NCBI GenBank assembly: GCA_934667465.1
Contig: CAKUMG010000064.1
Span: 1-13,506 of the forward strand
From: an uncultured Actinoplanes sp.
GTDB taxonomy: Bacteria; Actinomycetota; Actinomycetes; Mycobacteriales; Micromonosporaceae
Reading direction: 5' to 3'
DNA length: 13,506 nt
The notes beneath the pieces were generated by a model, which saw only the letters and a program-made list of their open reading frames with translations, was not told where the DNA came from and ran no database searches. Both the position numbers and the translations under genes were made by a program. Below are positions 13,506 through 13,506 of the stretch, in pieces. How positions within the stretch are numbered: position 1 is the first letter of the stretch; every line of letters begins with the position of its first letter.

Positions 13506-13506
13506 G

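Overview
The window is very GC-rich DNA (about 70% by eye) with strongly G/C-biased third codon positions, GTG/TTG starts and ATGA/GTGA stop-start overlaps. This is typical of a filamentous actinomycete; the genus cannot be fixed from sequence alone. No tRNA, rRNA, CRISPR array, transposase or phage gene was seen.

Left block (3-4149, + strand): four genes in the order solute-binding protein, two permeases, ATPase. Order and protein sequence match the mycobacterial trehalose importer LpqY-SugA-SugB-SugC. The binding-protein gene runs off the left edge. A perfect GC-rich hairpin closes the operon.

Middle-left (4189-5361, - strand): a short hypothetical gene and a Nei2/Fpg-type DNA glycosylase whose catalytic N-terminal proline codon reads alanine. 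Three 38-bp tandem repeats abut its start codon. A gene-free, relatively AT-rich stretch of about 400 bp then separates it from the divergent central operon.

Centre (5762-10382, + strand): a complete mycosporine-like amino acid (MAA, UV sunscreen) operon. MysA cyclises sedoheptulose 7-phosphate to desmethyl-4-deoxygadusol and MysB O-methylates it to 4-deoxygadusol. MysC, an ATP-grasp ligase, adds glycine to give mycosporine-glycine. MysD, a D-Ala-D-Ala-ligase-like enzyme, adds a second amino acid to give a shinorine, porphyra-334 or mycosporine-glycine-alanine type product. mysA-mysB-mysC overlap by 4 bp each. mysD is set apart by 132 bp holding ten CGACC pentanucleotide units inside a small open frame that ends on the mysD start codon.

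Right block (10528-13505, - strand, convergent with mysD): an operon of a fold-III PLP decarboxylase (ornithine decarboxylase-like), a GNAT acetyltransferase and an MFS transporter, all overlapping. It reads like a make, acetylate and export module for a diamine. The tail of one more overlapping upstream gene is cut by the right edge. Inside the GNAT gene are six regularly spaced AAGCGCTT-type palindromes encoding a Ser-Ala-Ser repeat linker, the most unusual local structure in the window.
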